64,000 nt of DNA from Burkholderia sp. Bp8963 (GTDB taxonomy: Bacteria; Pseudomonadota; Gammaproteobacteria; Burkholderiales; Burkholderiaceae). The notes below the pieces were generated by a model, which saw nothing but the letters and a program-made list of their open reading frames with translations, was not told the origin of the DNA and ran no database searches. Both the position numbers and the translations under genes were made by a program. Positions within the stretch are counted from its first letter, which is position 1. Each line of letters begins with the position of its first letter. Shown in pieces: positions 8,364 to 17,512 of the stretch. Location of the stretch: positions 62,001 through 126,000 of the forward strand of contig NZ_QTQP01000013.1 of the NCBI RefSeq assembly GCF_003854275.1, given 5' to 3'.

Positions 8364-9323
8364 ATGGACACGCTAAGCAACATGAGGATGTTTGTGCGCG
8401 TAGTTGAGGCTGGCAGCTTCACCGCAGCGGCCAACTCCGTGGATAAATCTACCGGTCAGGTGTCGCGCGCCGTCACTGAACTGGAGGCACATCTGCAGAC
8501 GCGTCTGCTAAACCGTTCGACTCGGCACGTTGGAGTGACGGAAGCAGGTCAGCGTTACTTGCAGCATTGCTACCGGATTCTGGCTTTCGTGGATCAGGCG
8601 GAGGCCGAGGCGTCGAATGCGCACTTGCAGCCCTCGGGGCGCCTGCGCGTGCACGCGACCGCCAGCTTCGGTCAGCACTATGTGATGCCCGCAGTCCTGC
8701 GGTACCAGGAAATGTTTCCGCAGGTCTCCGTCGAATTGACGCTTTCACAACACGTTCCCGACCTGATCGAAGAAGGCTACGACGTGTCGGTTCAACTAGG
8801 CGCGATTGAGTTGCCGGACTCCGGTCTCGTGTCGGTCCCGGTCGCAAAGACCTGCAACATCTTGTGCGCGTCGCCTTCGTATCTCACCCGGCATGGCACC
8901 CCTGCCACGGTGGCCGACCTCGCCGCTCACACCTGCATGCGCACCAGTAGTCCGGTATTCCCGCAAAGCCGATGGAATCTGGATGGTCCCCATGGCACGG
9001 AAACCTTTGAGCTTCCTCCTTCGCCCTTTCAGGTCAACGTAGCGGAAGCCATGGCGCTCGCATTGCGCGACGGCCGGGGCATCGGCGCGCTCCCGCTATG
9101 GACTGCGATGCCGTGGCTGCGCAACGGCACGCTGCTACGTGTACTGCCTACACATCGGATGAATGAGACACACATCCGCGTTCTTTATGTGTCTCGCGAG
9201 TATCTGGATGCCAAGATCAGAAGCTGGGTGGATTTTCTGAGAGACTTCATTCCACAAACGCTCGATGACGGCGATAACGTGCCAGCCGCGGCCGGGCCGA
9301 CTGACGCAGATCTAACGGTGTAA
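8364..9323 (+). CDS. LysR-family transcriptional regulator
   Basis: This is an intact 319-residue LysR protein. The winged helix is at residues 1-60 (MRMFVRVVEAGSFTAAA, then STGQVSRAVTELEAHL and LLNRSTRHVGVTEAG) and the periplasmic-binding-protein-like effector domain starts near residue 90 (GRLRVHATASFG). It belongs to the CrgA/AaeR-like group, which has RLRV and the DVSVQLG loop. The ATG at 8364 has AAAGGAAA upstream; the in-frame extension to 8166 lies inside the FUSC gene and is rejected. Position directly after the exporter suggests local control, with an aromatic acid as plausible ligand (inference). Confidence 0.92.
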   Translation: MDTLSNMRMFVRVVEAGSFTAAANSVDKSTGQVSRAVTELEAHLQTRLLNRSTRHVGVTEAGQRYLQHCYRILAFVDQAEAEASNAHLQPSGRLRVHATASFGQHYVMPAVLRYQEMFPQVSVELTLSQHVPDLIEEGYDVSVQLGAIELPDSGLVSVPVAKTCNILCASPSYLTRHGTPATVADLAAHTCMRTSSPVFPQSRWNLDGPHGTETFELPPSPFQVNVAEAMALALRDGRGIGALPLWTAMPWLRNGTLLRVLPTHRMNETHIRVLYVSREYLDAKIRSWVDFLRDFIPQTLDDGDNVPAAAGPTDADLTV

Positions 9324-9408
9324 CGCAGATTACGCCAGCATTGACACACACGATGTCGCGAGCGAACAACGAGCGGACTGTCCGGAACCACTTGCAAGGA
9401 GAAGTCAC

Positions 9409-9855
9409 ATGAGAGCAGAGCCGATTTATCTGGAAGACCTGACGCCGGGCGCGACATACACGAGTTCGGAGCACAGGCTCGACGCCGAACAGATACGCGC
9501 TTTCGCAGAGCATTTCGATCCCCAGCCCTTCCATCTGGATGAGGAATCCGCGCGCGAGACCTTCTTTGCGGGCCTTGCGGCTAGCGGCTGGCATACAGCG
9601 GCCATCACGATGAAGCTTCTGGTCGAGAGCCTGCCGTTGGCGGGTGGAGTGATCGGTGCGGGAAGCGAGATCAGTTGGCCACGCCCAACCCGGCCAGGCG
9701 ACATCCTGCACGTCGTGAGCACGATCGTGGAGATTGCGCCATCCAGATCGAAGCATGACCGAGGAATTGTGACGGTGCAGAGCGACACGTTGAACCAGCA
9801 TGGCGAAGTGTGCCAGCGATCTGTTGCCCGCCTCCTCGCTTTCAGACGCAGTTGA
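9409..9855 (+). CDS. MaoC-family (R)-specific enoyl-CoA hydratase-like protein
   Basis: This is a 148-residue single hot-dog-fold protein. The hydratase-2 active-site motif is FAEHFDPQPFHLDEESA, with the catalytic Asp-His pair, followed by FAGLAASGWHTAA. Downstream comes the PTRPGD turn typical of MaoC dehydratases. It probably hydrates or dehydrates an acyl-CoA. AAGGAG sits 8 nt upstream of the ATG. It stands alone, and no acyl-CoA ligase or dehydrogenase neighbours it, so the pathway is unknown. Confidence 0.9.
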   Translation: MRAEPIYLEDLTPGATYTSSEHRLDAEQIRAFAEHFDPQPFHLDEESARETFFAGLAASGWHTAAITMKLLVESLPLAGGVIGAGSEISWPRPTRPGDILHVVSTIVEIAPSRSKHDRGIVTVQSDTLNQHGEVCQRSVARLLAFRRS

Positions 9856-10271
9856 CGACGCGCTCCCGGACCAGACTTCGGCTGTCCTTGTCGCCGGGCC
9901 GATGACCGTTTAATCACTGGAACCGGCCGTCCGCTTGACCAGCTACCATGAGACCGCTTCGGGTCGGCTTCGGCCGGATGCATCCGGCGGCAGTCGGCCA
10001 GTTGGCGACATTGCGCTGCATGCTGCGAATGGCCGTTAACAAGTCAGGCATGGACACCCGCGGCCTGGCGGTGGCTCGCGGGTCGAAAGGCATCGATCCG
10101 ATCCGACGCTCATCCATGGGTCTGCATGATCGCAGCACCGGTCGCACCAGGCGGCACACCGCTCGACAGGGTAGGCCTTCGCGGTCTCATCCATGCGATC
10201 GGTGCGGCCGTTCGAGAGCACGCTCTGCTCGGCACGGTATGCGCCATCGACGAGGAGCAATCGTACCGTAG
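9856..10271. other. Intergenic stretch without a supported gene
   Basis: About 415 bp between the MaoC gene and the convergent regulator. It contains a 25-bp repeat unit also found at 25 kb (listed separately). Short frames here lack ribosome-binding sites and family resemblance. Confidence 0.5.
9952..9976. repeat. REP-like repeat unit, copy 1
   Basis: The 25-bp segment beginning GACCGCTTCGGGTCGGCTTC and ending GGCCG is identical to one at 25000-25024. Here it continues into GGATGCATCC, a perfect 10-bp palindrome, rather than into the closing arm seen in the second copy. Intergenic dispersed elements of this type are common in beta-proteobacteria. Confidence 0.6.
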
Positions 10272-11819
10272 TCACTCGGGCAATCCGGCCAGCCGCAGCC
10301 CCTCCGCAAACTGGGTCAGGTCTTCTGGGCGACCGATCGGAAGCCAGTCCTTGAGATTGGAGACGCGGAGTGACGGATCGAGCGTGCGCAGGCGCTGCAT
10401 CGCCTCCTTCGCTTTGTCCATGCGTCCAGCGCACGCATGACTTGCCGCCAGAACGCCGACCGGGGCAAGGAAACTTGGTAGATTCCATTTGGCCCTTTCG
10501 GCCCAATCCGAAGCGGAGTCGAAGCGTCCTGCAAAGAAATGTGCCAGCGCCATCCCAGCCTGCATCCTGAACATTTCTGGATCCAATGGACTCAAGCGAA
10601 TGGCACGCGCCAGATACTTAATCGCAACGTCTGTTTCACCGCGACAAGCGTACAGGCACCCACACAGGGACCATGCAGGGGCGTGGTTCGGATTGAGCAG
10701 CAAAGCTCTGTCGAACAGCGCGATACCGCCGTCGAGGTCGCCGGTGAGATGCCCGAGTGCATGAGCTCCTCTCGTGAGCGCCACAGCATCGTCCCGGCCA
10801 AGCTCCACCGCCAGTCGCGCCAGGCGAGTGCCCTCGGCAATCTCCCGGGGCGGATCGGTCATCCAGCCATTCATCTTGCGCCAGAAATAACACCAGGCCG
10901 CCATGCCATAGGCCGATGCGAAATCCGGATCGAGCTCGGTGGCCTTGTAGAACAAGGGCAGCGCCGCCTCGATTGATTCGCGCGTTCCGCTGTGCAAGTG
11001 CGCGGCGCCGCGAAGGTAATAGTCGTAGGCGCACAGGTTCTCCGTCGGCTTGCGCTTGGCACGCTCGATTTCCGCCCGCTCGAGCTGCGGCGCGATGGCG
11101 CCGACGACGCTTTCCGCAACCTGGTCCTGCAGTTCGAAGATGTCGTCCAGCGTGCCTTCGAAGCGCTCCGCCCAGAGATGTGCCCCGATCCTGGCATCGA
11201 TGAGCTGCCCTGTGATGCGCACCTTGTTGCCAGTCTTGCGCACGCTACCTTCCAGCACGTAGCGCACGCCAAGCTCGCGGCCGACGTCCTTCACCTCGAC
11301 TGCGCGGCCCTTGTAGGTGAAGCTCGAGTCGCTCGCGATGACGAACAGCCAGCGTATGCGCGATAGCGCAGCGATGATGTCCTCCACCACGCCGTCGGCG
11401 AAATACTCCTGCTCGGGATCGCCGCTCAGGTTCTGGAAGGGCAATACGGTAATGGAGGGTTTACCCGGAAGGAGGAGCGCGGACGGCGGCTCCCTCAATT
11501 CTCTGGAGATGTGTTCGTCGATCTCGCCGACGAAGCGGAAACCCTTGCGGGCGACAGTCCTGACCAAGCGCTGTTCCCCGCCGGTGTCGCCGATGGCCTT
11601 GCGGACCGCATTGATGTGACTGGTGATCGTCGATTCCGAGACGATTCGGCCGCGCCATACCGCCTGCAGCAGGTCGTCCTTGCTGACGACACGGTCGCGG
11701 TTCCTGACAAGATGCAGGAGCAGATCGAAGACTTGCGGCCCGACAGGTACGACTTTCGCGCGATGCGAAAGCTCCCGGCGTTCCGGGTCGATCACGTAGT
11801 CTCCAAACTCGAACTTCAC
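10272..11819 (-). CDS. Winged-helix/TPR transcriptional regulator (adenylate cyclase-like architecture)
   Basis: This 515-residue protein has three parts. An OmpR/CadC-type winged helix lies at residues 1-95 (YVIDPERRELS, VVSKDDLLQAVWRGR, RKGFRFVG). Next is a TolB-like beta domain beginning ITVLPFQNLSGDPEQ with EYFADGVVEDII. The C-terminal ~230 residues are TPR repeats (ATELDPDFASAYGMAAW, LLLNPNHAPAWSLCG and others). The GTG at 11819 is chosen because VKFEFGDYVID is where the family starts; the frame upstream is low-complexity read-through. Such proteins are often annotated as adenylate cyclases although no cyclase domain is present. It diverges from the SDR-LysR fusion gene and is likely its regulator. 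Confidence 0.85.
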   Translation of the reverse strand: MKFEFGDYVIDPERRELSHRAKVVPVGPQVFDLLLHLVRNRDRVVSKDDLLQAVWRGRIVSESTITSHINAVRKAIGDTGGEQRLVRTVARKGFRFVGEIDEHISRELREPPSALLLPGKPSITVLPFQNLSGDPEQEYFADGVVEDIIAALSRIRWLFVIASDSSFTYKGRAVEVKDVGRELGVRYVLEGSVRKTGNKVRITGQLIDARIGAHLWAERFEGTLDDIFELQDQVAESVVGAIAPQLERAEIERAKRKPTENLCAYDYYLRGAAHLHSGTRESIEAALPLFYKATELDPDFASAYGMAAWCYFWRKMNGWMTDPPREIAEGTRLARLAVELGRDDAVALTRGAHALGHLTGDLDGGIALFDRALLLNPNHAPAWSLCGCLYACRGETDVAIKYLARAIRLSPLDPEMFRMQAGMALAHFFAGRFDSASDWAERAKWNLPSFLAPVGVLAASHACAGRMDKAKEAMQRLRTLDPSLRVSNLKDWLPIGRPEDLTQFAEGLRLAGLPE

Positions 11820-12051
11820 TTGACATCCCGTGGCCGATTCGGCTCCCAGGGGGAAACTGGCGAATTCCGTCCATGGATGATACTGCAACCGGAGGTGAGA
11901 GCATCTCATCCCGATCGGGCAACGCTTGGACGAATAATCAAGCTCTCCTGCAGAGAAATTCAAGGCGAAGGCAAGGACTTCCCCGGAGCGCGCAGGCAAT
12001 CTCCATACACATCGACGACAACGGTTTGCGGTCGAGAAACGGAGAGAAAAC

Positions 12052-13866
12052 ATGAAAATTGTCGTCATCGGGTGCACCGGCCTCATCGGAACGATGCTTG
12101 TGGAGGACCTTCGCAAGCGCGGCCATGACGTGCTCGCAGCCGCCCCTGACACCGGCGACAACACCAGCACCCGCGAGGGTTTGGCAAAAGCGCTCGACGG
12201 TGCCGAGGTCGTCGTCGATGCGGCGAACGCGCCAGTATGGGAAGACAAGGCGGCCATCGAGTTGCTCGAGACATCGGGCCGCAACCTGCTGGCTGCGGGC
12301 GCTGCCGCCGGCGTACGCCACCATGTGGCCCTGTCGATCGTTGGTAGCGAACGGCTTACCGACTGCGGCTATTTCCGGGCGAAGGTCGCGCAGGAGGGCC
12401 TCATCAAGGCATCCGGCATTCCATACACCATCGTGCGTGCGACGCAGTTCTACGAGTCTGTCGGCGACATTGCCCAGTCGGCTGCCCAGTTGGCCACCTT
12501 GGGCAAGGAGATTCGCTTGTCGCCGGCGCTGATCCAGCCGATCGCGTCAGCGGACGTGGCAGCGGCGCTTGCCGAGGTCGCAGTCGCGCCGCCGGTCAAC
12601 GGCACGGTCGAAGTCGCCGGTCCGGAGGCGATGCCACTGGACGAACTGGTCAGGCGCTTCCTGCGGGCGACGCAGGATACGCGCAAGGTCGTGCCGGACA
12701 TCCACGCGCGCTACTTCGGTGGCCTCCTCTCAGATCGGACGCTCACGCCCGGGGAGAACCCCCGCATCGGCGCGATCCGGTTCGAGGACTGGCTCGATCG
12801 CTACAAGGCTCAGTCCTGCTTCGCCATGCAGTCCCCTCTTTTGGCGACTGCCGCTGCGGACAACTCGGACGCGCTTGCATCGAGTTTCGCGACGAGCTAT
12901 CCCGGAGTCGTCGCCTTCATCACCGTTGTGGCCGAAGGCGGCTTTTGCAAGGCTGCTGACCGGCTCGGGATCACTCGTTCCGCGGTCAGCCGCGTCATCC
13001 AGAAACTGGAGGCGCAGGTCGGCTTGCGTCTGTTGAGTCGGACGACGCGCAGCATTTCGCTCACGCGCGAAGGCGAGATCTTCCATGCCCGCTGCCAGCC
13101 CAGCGTCGCTCTCATCAAAGAGGCGATGGAAGACATGCGCGATCTGCGCGACGGTCCGCCGCGAGGACGCCTGCGGGTCTCCGCTTCCGTGGGCTTCGGC
13201 CGCAAAGTGGTTGCGCCGCTGCTGTGGGGCTTCCAGGAGAAGTACCCCGACATCGAGATCGAGCTGCACCTGAGCTGCGTCGCGAGCGACTTCACGTCGG
13301 ACCGCATCGACGTCTCGTTTCTCAACGGGCGCCTGGCCGACAGCCAGATCGTCGCAAAAAAGATCGTCCCGATGCAGACTTTGGTATGCGCCTCGCCCGA
13401 GTATGCCGCAAGGCGCGGTATGCCCGAGTCACCGGACGCGGTGATGCAGCACGACTGCATCAACGTCCGTCTGCCGTCGGGCCGCGTCTGCGAATGGGAG
13501 TTCAAGGTGGAGGGGGGGGCGCGCAAGCTGACTCCGCCATCGCGCCTCATGTTCAACGATGTCGGGCTAGTGCTGGAGGCCGTCCTCCAAGGCAAAGGTA
13601 TCGCTCAGTTGGGAGGGTACCTGATCTGCGATCTGCTGCGCGAGGGGAAACTGGTTTACTCCATGCCACAGTACGCACCCGATGACCGCGGCCACTACAT
13701 CTGCTACTTGAGTCGTCAGCATCTGCCGTCGCGTATCCGCGTGTTCGTCGATCACATGACGACAGCAATCCGGGCGCTGGACCTTCAATGCGCGGGTGCT
13801 TTTTCGCCAACGCGTGATGATCAACAGGCCGCCTCGGCGCCATTGGTGCCCCTGCCGGGTCAATAG
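12052..13866 (+). CDS. NmrA-like SDR fused in frame to a LysR regulator
   Basis: One uninterrupted 604-codon frame encodes two complete proteins. Residues 1-250 are an atypical SDR/NmrA-like NAD(P)-binding protein: the VVIGCTGLIGTMLVEDL dinucleotide loop, HHVALSIVGSERL, ASGIPYTIVRATQFYES, and the usual terminus IGAIRFEDWL. Residues 259-604 are a full LysR regulator: helix-turn-helix ITRSAVSRVIQKLEAQVGLRLL, TTRSISLTREGE, and an effector domain from RGRLRVSASVGFG. The linker is only about 8 residues and ends at an in-frame ATG (12826), the likely ancestral LysR start. Loss of a stop codon between two adjacent genes, or a sequencing error, would explain it. The SDR could act as a redox- or NADPH-sensing module for the LysR. 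The ATG at 12052 follows GGAGAGAAA. Confidence 0.8.
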   Translation: MKIVVIGCTGLIGTMLVEDLRKRGHDVLAAAPDTGDNTSTREGLAKALDGAEVVVDAANAPVWEDKAAIELLETSGRNLLAAGAAAGVRHHVALSIVGSERLTDCGYFRAKVAQEGLIKASGIPYTIVRATQFYESVGDIAQSAAQLATLGKEIRLSPALIQPIASADVAAALAEVAVAPPVNGTVEVAGPEAMPLDELVRRFLRATQDTRKVVPDIHARYFGGLLSDRTLTPGENPRIGAIRFEDWLDRYKAQSCFAMQSPLLATAAADNSDALASSFATSYPGVVAFITVVAEGGFCKAADRLGITRSAVSRVIQKLEAQVGLRLLSRTTRSISLTREGEIFHARCQPSVALIKEAMEDMRDLRDGPPRGRLRVSASVGFGRKVVAPLLWGFQEKYPDIEIELHLSCVASDFTSDRIDVSFLNGRLADSQIVAKKIVPMQTLVCASPEYAARRGMPESPDAVMQHDCINVRLPSGRVCEWEFKVEGGARKLTPPSRLMFNDVGLVLEAVLQGKGIAQLGGYLICDLLREGKLVYSMPQYAPDDRGHYICYLSRQHLPSRIRVFVDHMTTAIRALDLQCAGAFSPTRDDQQAASAPLVPLPGQ

Positions 13867-13868
13867 AC

Positions 13869-14084
13869 TTGGCAGGACGACTGACAACGCGACTTCAACG
13901 ACCGGCTGCGCCACGAGTAGACGACGCCAGGGCCAAGATCTCTGCCTGGCGGACCCACCAGAACGAGAGTCGACCCCACTCTGCGCTGGACTGGGCCACC
14001 CCCAACGAATTCGCCCGCCGATACAGCCTGCAGGTCACATCGGCGATCCTTCCGGTGACCGGGTCAGCGTCCCTAGCTGCTTAG
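13869..14084 (+). pseudogene. IS3-family transposase (OrfB) C-terminal remnant
   Basis: The sequence keeps the end of an IS3-type integrase-core transposase: DFNDRLRHE in one frame, then, after a stop and frameshift, ARAKISAWRTHQNESRPHS followed by ALDWATPNEFARR. The N-E-R-P-H-S...TP-E-F block is the hallmark of IS3 OrfB C-termini. The DDE catalytic core, OrfA and both terminal inverted repeats are missing. It marks an old insertion-deletion event immediately after the SDR-LysR gene, which may have replaced that gene's original downstream sequence. Confidence 0.8.
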
Positions 14085-14096
14085 GATGGCATACAG

Positions 14097-14593
14097 TCAA
14101 AGCGGCTTGGTCGGCAAATGCTTGCCGTCAAGGGTAGTCACCGCACGGTGACCGCCTTCCGGATCCGCTACCTTCTGGATGTCCAGCTTGAAGTTGATAG
14201 TGACCCGGGCCTGTTTCAGAGGGATCAGCGGTAGCCCCTGGATAGTGGTCCAGTAGACATTGAAGGACACAAGCGCCTTGACATGTGGCATAAGTACGGC
14301 CGACAGGATGGTTTCCAGCAGTCTCGGCGCGACCTGCGGCCGGGCGCCGGCGCGGCAACGAGCTCCAGCGTCTGCACGTGCGACGCCCCGCGCCTACCGG
14401 CAGGATGGTCGTGTGACTGTGGCGAGCTTGCCGACAGTCTGGCCGCCACCCGCGCGGCAGACCAGGTCGACGTGGACATGTGAGTACGGGTTAAGAAGGC
14501 TCGTCCATACCGCACGGCAAAGCGCAGCGGGGTCGGACAGGCACTCGTCGCTGGGAGCGGAGACGATGAGCGGACAATGGACGGGGCACTCAT
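14097..14593 (-). pseudogene. Degraded gene of unknown family
   Basis: An ATG at 14593, preceded by AAGGA, overlaps the stop of the upstream membrane-protein remnant (ATGA), as in an operon. The reading frame that begins there is soon lost. A protein-like segment reappears in another frame ([19 protein letters not shown], then [14 protein letters not shown] and GKHLPTKPL) and ends at 14097. At least one frameshift is needed to join them. I recognise no family. It may be a short coding gene decayed along with its neighbour. Confidence 0.35.
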
Positions 14594-14834
14594 GAAAGCA
14601 TCCTTGCGCCGGGTGTATCCAACGGACGGCGAGCGCTGTAGACGTATTGGAGTTCGGCCACTGCGAAAGTGGCGAGGATCAAGGGAACGTTCGGCACGTG
14701 ACAATCTGTCAGTTGGGAGATTGCGGTAAGACGTTGGTATGTTGGCCGAAGCGCAGGAGCATTGCGTAGCCGCAGACAACGGCCACGAGGGCGAATGCGG
14801 TGTGCACCGCGCCAAGGGAGGACAGTTTAAGCAT
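14590..14834 (-). pseudogene. Frameshifted small membrane protein (DUF2306-like)
   Basis: From the ATG at 14834 the frame gives LGAVHTAFALVAVVCGYAM, a membrane helix with the G-A-x-H-T start typical of DUF2306/DUF420-like proteins. It stops after 41 residues. In the next frame a second helix-like segment continues (PLILATFAVAELQYVYSARR) to a stop at 14590, overlapping the next ATG. A single frameshift explains the break. The function of such proteins is unknown. Confidence 0.45.
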
Positions 14835-14948
14835 TGTGACCGTCGCTTCAAGTGATCCTCTTCATTGATGCGCATAAGCGTACGCACTCTGCCCCGCCTT
14901 TCACGGGCGCGTTGGGCAACTTGCAGCACCAACGCGCCCGGTGCCTGA

Positions 14949-16379
14949 CTAGCGGTTCTTCAGCGCCTCGGCAACTCCTGCGCCATAGGCGGGATCGGCC
15001 ATCGTGCAATTGCGGATATGCCGCTGCTGCACGTCCTCGCTCGCGCCGCCGAGCGAGCGCGCCGTGTTGTCGAAGAGCTGCAGCTTCTGCTCGGGCGACA
15101 TCAGTCGGAACAGCGCCCCCGGCTGCGAGTAGTAGTCCTCGTCCGCGCGATGGTCCCAGTGCGCGGCTGCGCCCGAGAGCACCAGCGGCGGCTCCGCCAG
15201 CCGCGGGCTATCGGCCCACTCGCCGCGGCTGTTTGGCACGATGCCGGGTAGCCCGCCCTGGTTGCCGTCCACACGCATCGCGCCGTCGCGGTGATAGCTG
15301 TGCACCGGGCAGCGCGGGGCGTTCACCGGGATCTGGTGCGCGTTCACGCCCAGCCGGTAGCAGACCGCGTCGCCGTAGCTGAAGAGCCGCCCCTGCAGCA
15401 TCTTGTCCGGCGAGAAGCCAATGCCCGGCACGATGTTGGCGGGCGAGAACGCTGCCTGCTCCACATCGGCGAAGAAGTTGTCGGGGTTGCGATTGAGCTC
15501 CAGCACACCCACCTCGATGAGTGGGTAGTCGCCGTGCGGCCAGACCTTGGTCAGGTCGAAGGGATTAAACGGGCAGACCTGCGCCTGCTGCTCGGTCATC
15601 ACCTGGATGCACAACGTCCAGCGCGGGAAGTCGCCGCCATCGATCGCTTCGAGCAGGTCGCGCTGCGCGCTCTCGCGGTCGTTGGCGACGATCGCGGCGG
15701 CCTGTGCGTCGGTGAGGTTACGGATGCCTTGCCGGCTGCGCAGGTGAAACTTCACCCAGTGCCGTTCGTTATCCTCACTGATGAGGCTAAACGTGTGACT
15801 GCCGAAACCGTGCATGTGGCGATACCCATCGGGCAGGCCGCGATCGCTCATCACGATGGTCACCTGATGCAACGCCTCAGGTAGCAGCGTCCAGAAGTCC
15901 CAGTTGTTCTGGGCGCTGCGCAGGTTGCTGCGCGGGTCGCGCTTGACGGCGTGGTTCAGGTCAGGAAATCGCAGCGGGTCGCGCAGGAAGAACACAGGCG
16001 TGTTGTTGCCCACCAGGTCCCAATTGCCTTCCTCGGTATAGAACTTCACCGCGAAGCCGCGGATGTCTCGCTCGGCATCCGCCGCGCCTCGCTCGCCGGC
16101 CACCGTGGAGAAGCGCACGAAGACGTCCGTCTTCTTGCCGATGCCGGAAAAGAGCCTGGCCTTCGAGAACGCTGTGATGTCGTGCGTCACCGTGAAGTGG
16201 CCAAAGGCGCCGGAGCCCTTGGCGTGCATGCGCCGCTCGGGGATCACCTCGCGGTCGAAGTGGGCGAGCTTCTCAAGCAGCCAGATGTCCTGCAACAGCG
16301 CGGGGCCGCGCGCACCGGCGGTCTCGATGTTGACGTTGTCGACAACGGGGGCGCCGTTGGCAAAAGTGAGTTTGGTCAT
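14949..16379 (-). CDS. Monofunctional haem catalase (clade 3, small subunit)
   Basis: This 476-residue catalase decomposes hydrogen peroxide. Key residues are all visible: the distal His in [15 protein letters not shown] (about residue 52), the distal Asn in [13 protein letters not shown], and the proximal haem-ligand Tyr in [14 protein letters not shown]. The length and the lack of a flavodoxin-like C-terminal extension place it with small-subunit catalases. No signal peptide is seen, so it is cytoplasmic. No OxyR or ankyrin (AnkB) gene is adjacent, unlike many catalase loci. A Tat-exported hydrolase is encoded just upstream on the same strand, 137 bp away. Confidence 0.96.
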   Translation of the reverse strand: MTKLTFANGAPVVDNVNIETAGARGPALLQDIWLLEKLAHFDREVIPERRMHAKGSGAFGHFTVTHDITAFSKARLFSGIGKKTDVFVRFSTVAGERGAADAERDIRGFAVKFYTEEGNWDLVGNNTPVFFLRDPLRFPDLNHAVKRDPRSNLRSAQNNWDFWTLLPEALHQVTIVMSDRGLPDGYRHMHGFGSHTFSLISEDNERHWVKFHLRSRQGIRNLTDAQAAAIVANDRESAQRDLLEAIDGGDFPRWTLCIQVMTEQQAQVCPFNPFDLTKVWPHGDYPLIEVGVLELNRNPDNFFADVEQAAFSPANIVPGIGFSPDKMLQGRLFSYGDAVCYRLGVNAHQIPVNAPRCPVHSYHRDGAMRVDGNQGGLPGIVPNSRGEWADSPRLAEPPLVLSGAAAHWDHRADEDYYSQPGALFRLMSPEQKLQLFDNTARSLGGASEDVQQRHIRNCTMADPAYGAGVAEALKNR

Positions 16380-16516
16380 GGCAATGTGGGCAAGAAGAAG
16401 GGTTCAGCGGAGCGTCTTCAGGAGGGGGGACTGGAAGTCCAGAGTGGGAGTCGCGTCGATGGCCTCCACCCCAAGGGTGGACCGGCCATCGACGGTGCCG
16501 GCTGATTCGGACCCAA

Positions 16517-17512
16517 TCAGGCCTTGATAAAAGCCAGCAGGTCCGCGTTGATGACGTCCGCATGTGTGGTCGGCATGCCATGCGGGAAGCCCTTGTAGGT
16601 CTTCAGCGTGCCGTTCCTCAGCAGCATGGCCGACAGTGGCGCGGAATCGCCGTAGGGAACGATCTGGTCGTCGTCACCGTGCATCACCAGCACCGGCAGT
16701 CCGATCTTCTTCAAGTCATCGGTGAAGTCGGTCTGCGAGAACGCGACGACGCCGTCGTAATGCGCCTTGGCGCTGCCCATCATCCCCTGGCGCCACCAGT
16801 TCTGGATGATGCCTTCCTGCGGCTTCACGCCCGGCCGGTTGAAGCCGTAGAACGGCCCGGCCGGAATGTCGCGGTAGAACTGCGCCCGGTTCGTGGCCGT
16901 CTGCCGTTGCAGGCCGTCGAACACGTCCTTCGGCAGGCCGTCTGGATTCGACGCGGTCTTGACCATCAGCGGCGGCACGGCGTTAATGAGGCAGGCCTTC
17001 GCGGCTCGCTTCTCGCCGTGGCGAGCCAGATAGCGCACGACCTCGCCGCCGCCGGTGGAGTGGCCGACGTGGATCGCGCCCTTGAGGTCGAGATGGTTCA
17101 CGACCGCGGCGAGGTCGTCGGCGTAGTGATCCATGTCGTGGCCGTTCCAGACTTGCGCCGAGCGGCCATGCCCGCGCCGATCGTGCGCGACGACACGATA
17201 GCCCTTGGAGAGGAAGAACATCATCTGCGCGTCCCAATCGTCGGAGCTCAGAGGCCATCCGTGCGAGAAGACGATCGGGGTGCCATTGGAGGGACCCAAA
17301 TCCTTGTAGAAGATCTGGACCCCGTCTTTGGTAGTGATATAGCTCATGGGTGGATTTCCTTCCGGAGTTTCGGCGCCATTCGGCGCAGTAGGAGCAGCGG
17401 ACGCTGCGAATGGCAAAGCCACTGCTGCTGCAGTGCCTGCCCCGATGACCAAAAACTGACGGCGCGTGACGCCAGCGACGCTAGGCTGTATTGGCGCGGG
17501 ATCAATCTTCAT
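16517..17512 (-). CDS. Tat-exported alpha/beta hydrolase (non-haem chloroperoxidase-like)
   Basis: This 331-residue protein starts with a Tat signal (VTRRQFLVIGAGTAAAVALP) ending near ASAAPT. An internal Met about 30 residues after the signal (MSYITTKDGVQIFYKD) matches the usual cytoplasmic start of the family, so the signal was added to a normal core. The fold carries the oxyanion loop FSHGWPLSSDDW, the nucleophile GHSTGGGEVVRY, the acid in MHGDDDQIVP and the His in FPHGMPTTHAD. Relatives are cofactor-free haloperoxidases/esterases; perhydrolysis with acetate and peroxide would fit the adjacent catalase (inference). I start at the ATG at 17512 rather than the upstream in-frame codon at 17551. 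Confidence 0.9.
   Translation of the reverse strand: MKIDPAPIQPSVAGVTRRQFLVIGAGTAAAVALPFAASAAPTAPNGAETPEGNPPMSYITTKDGVQIFYKDLGPSNGTPIVFSHGWPLSSDDWDAQMMFFLSKGYRVVAHDRRGHGRSAQVWNGHDMDHYADDLAAVVNHLDLKGAIHVGHSTGGGEVVRYLARHGEKRAAKACLINAVPPLMVKTASNPDGLPKDVFDGLQRQTATNRAQFYRDIPAGPFYGFNRPGVKPQEGIIQNWWRQGMMGSAKAHYDGVVAFSQTDFTDDLKKIGLPVLVMHGDDDQIVPYGDSAPLSAMLLRNGTLKTYKGFPHGMPTTHADVINADLLAFIKA

Noticed and set aside
10272-11819. Annotation of the winged-helix/TPR protein as an adenylate cyclase
   Set aside because: No cyclase catalytic domain is present; that name comes from similarity of the TolB-like/TPR region only.
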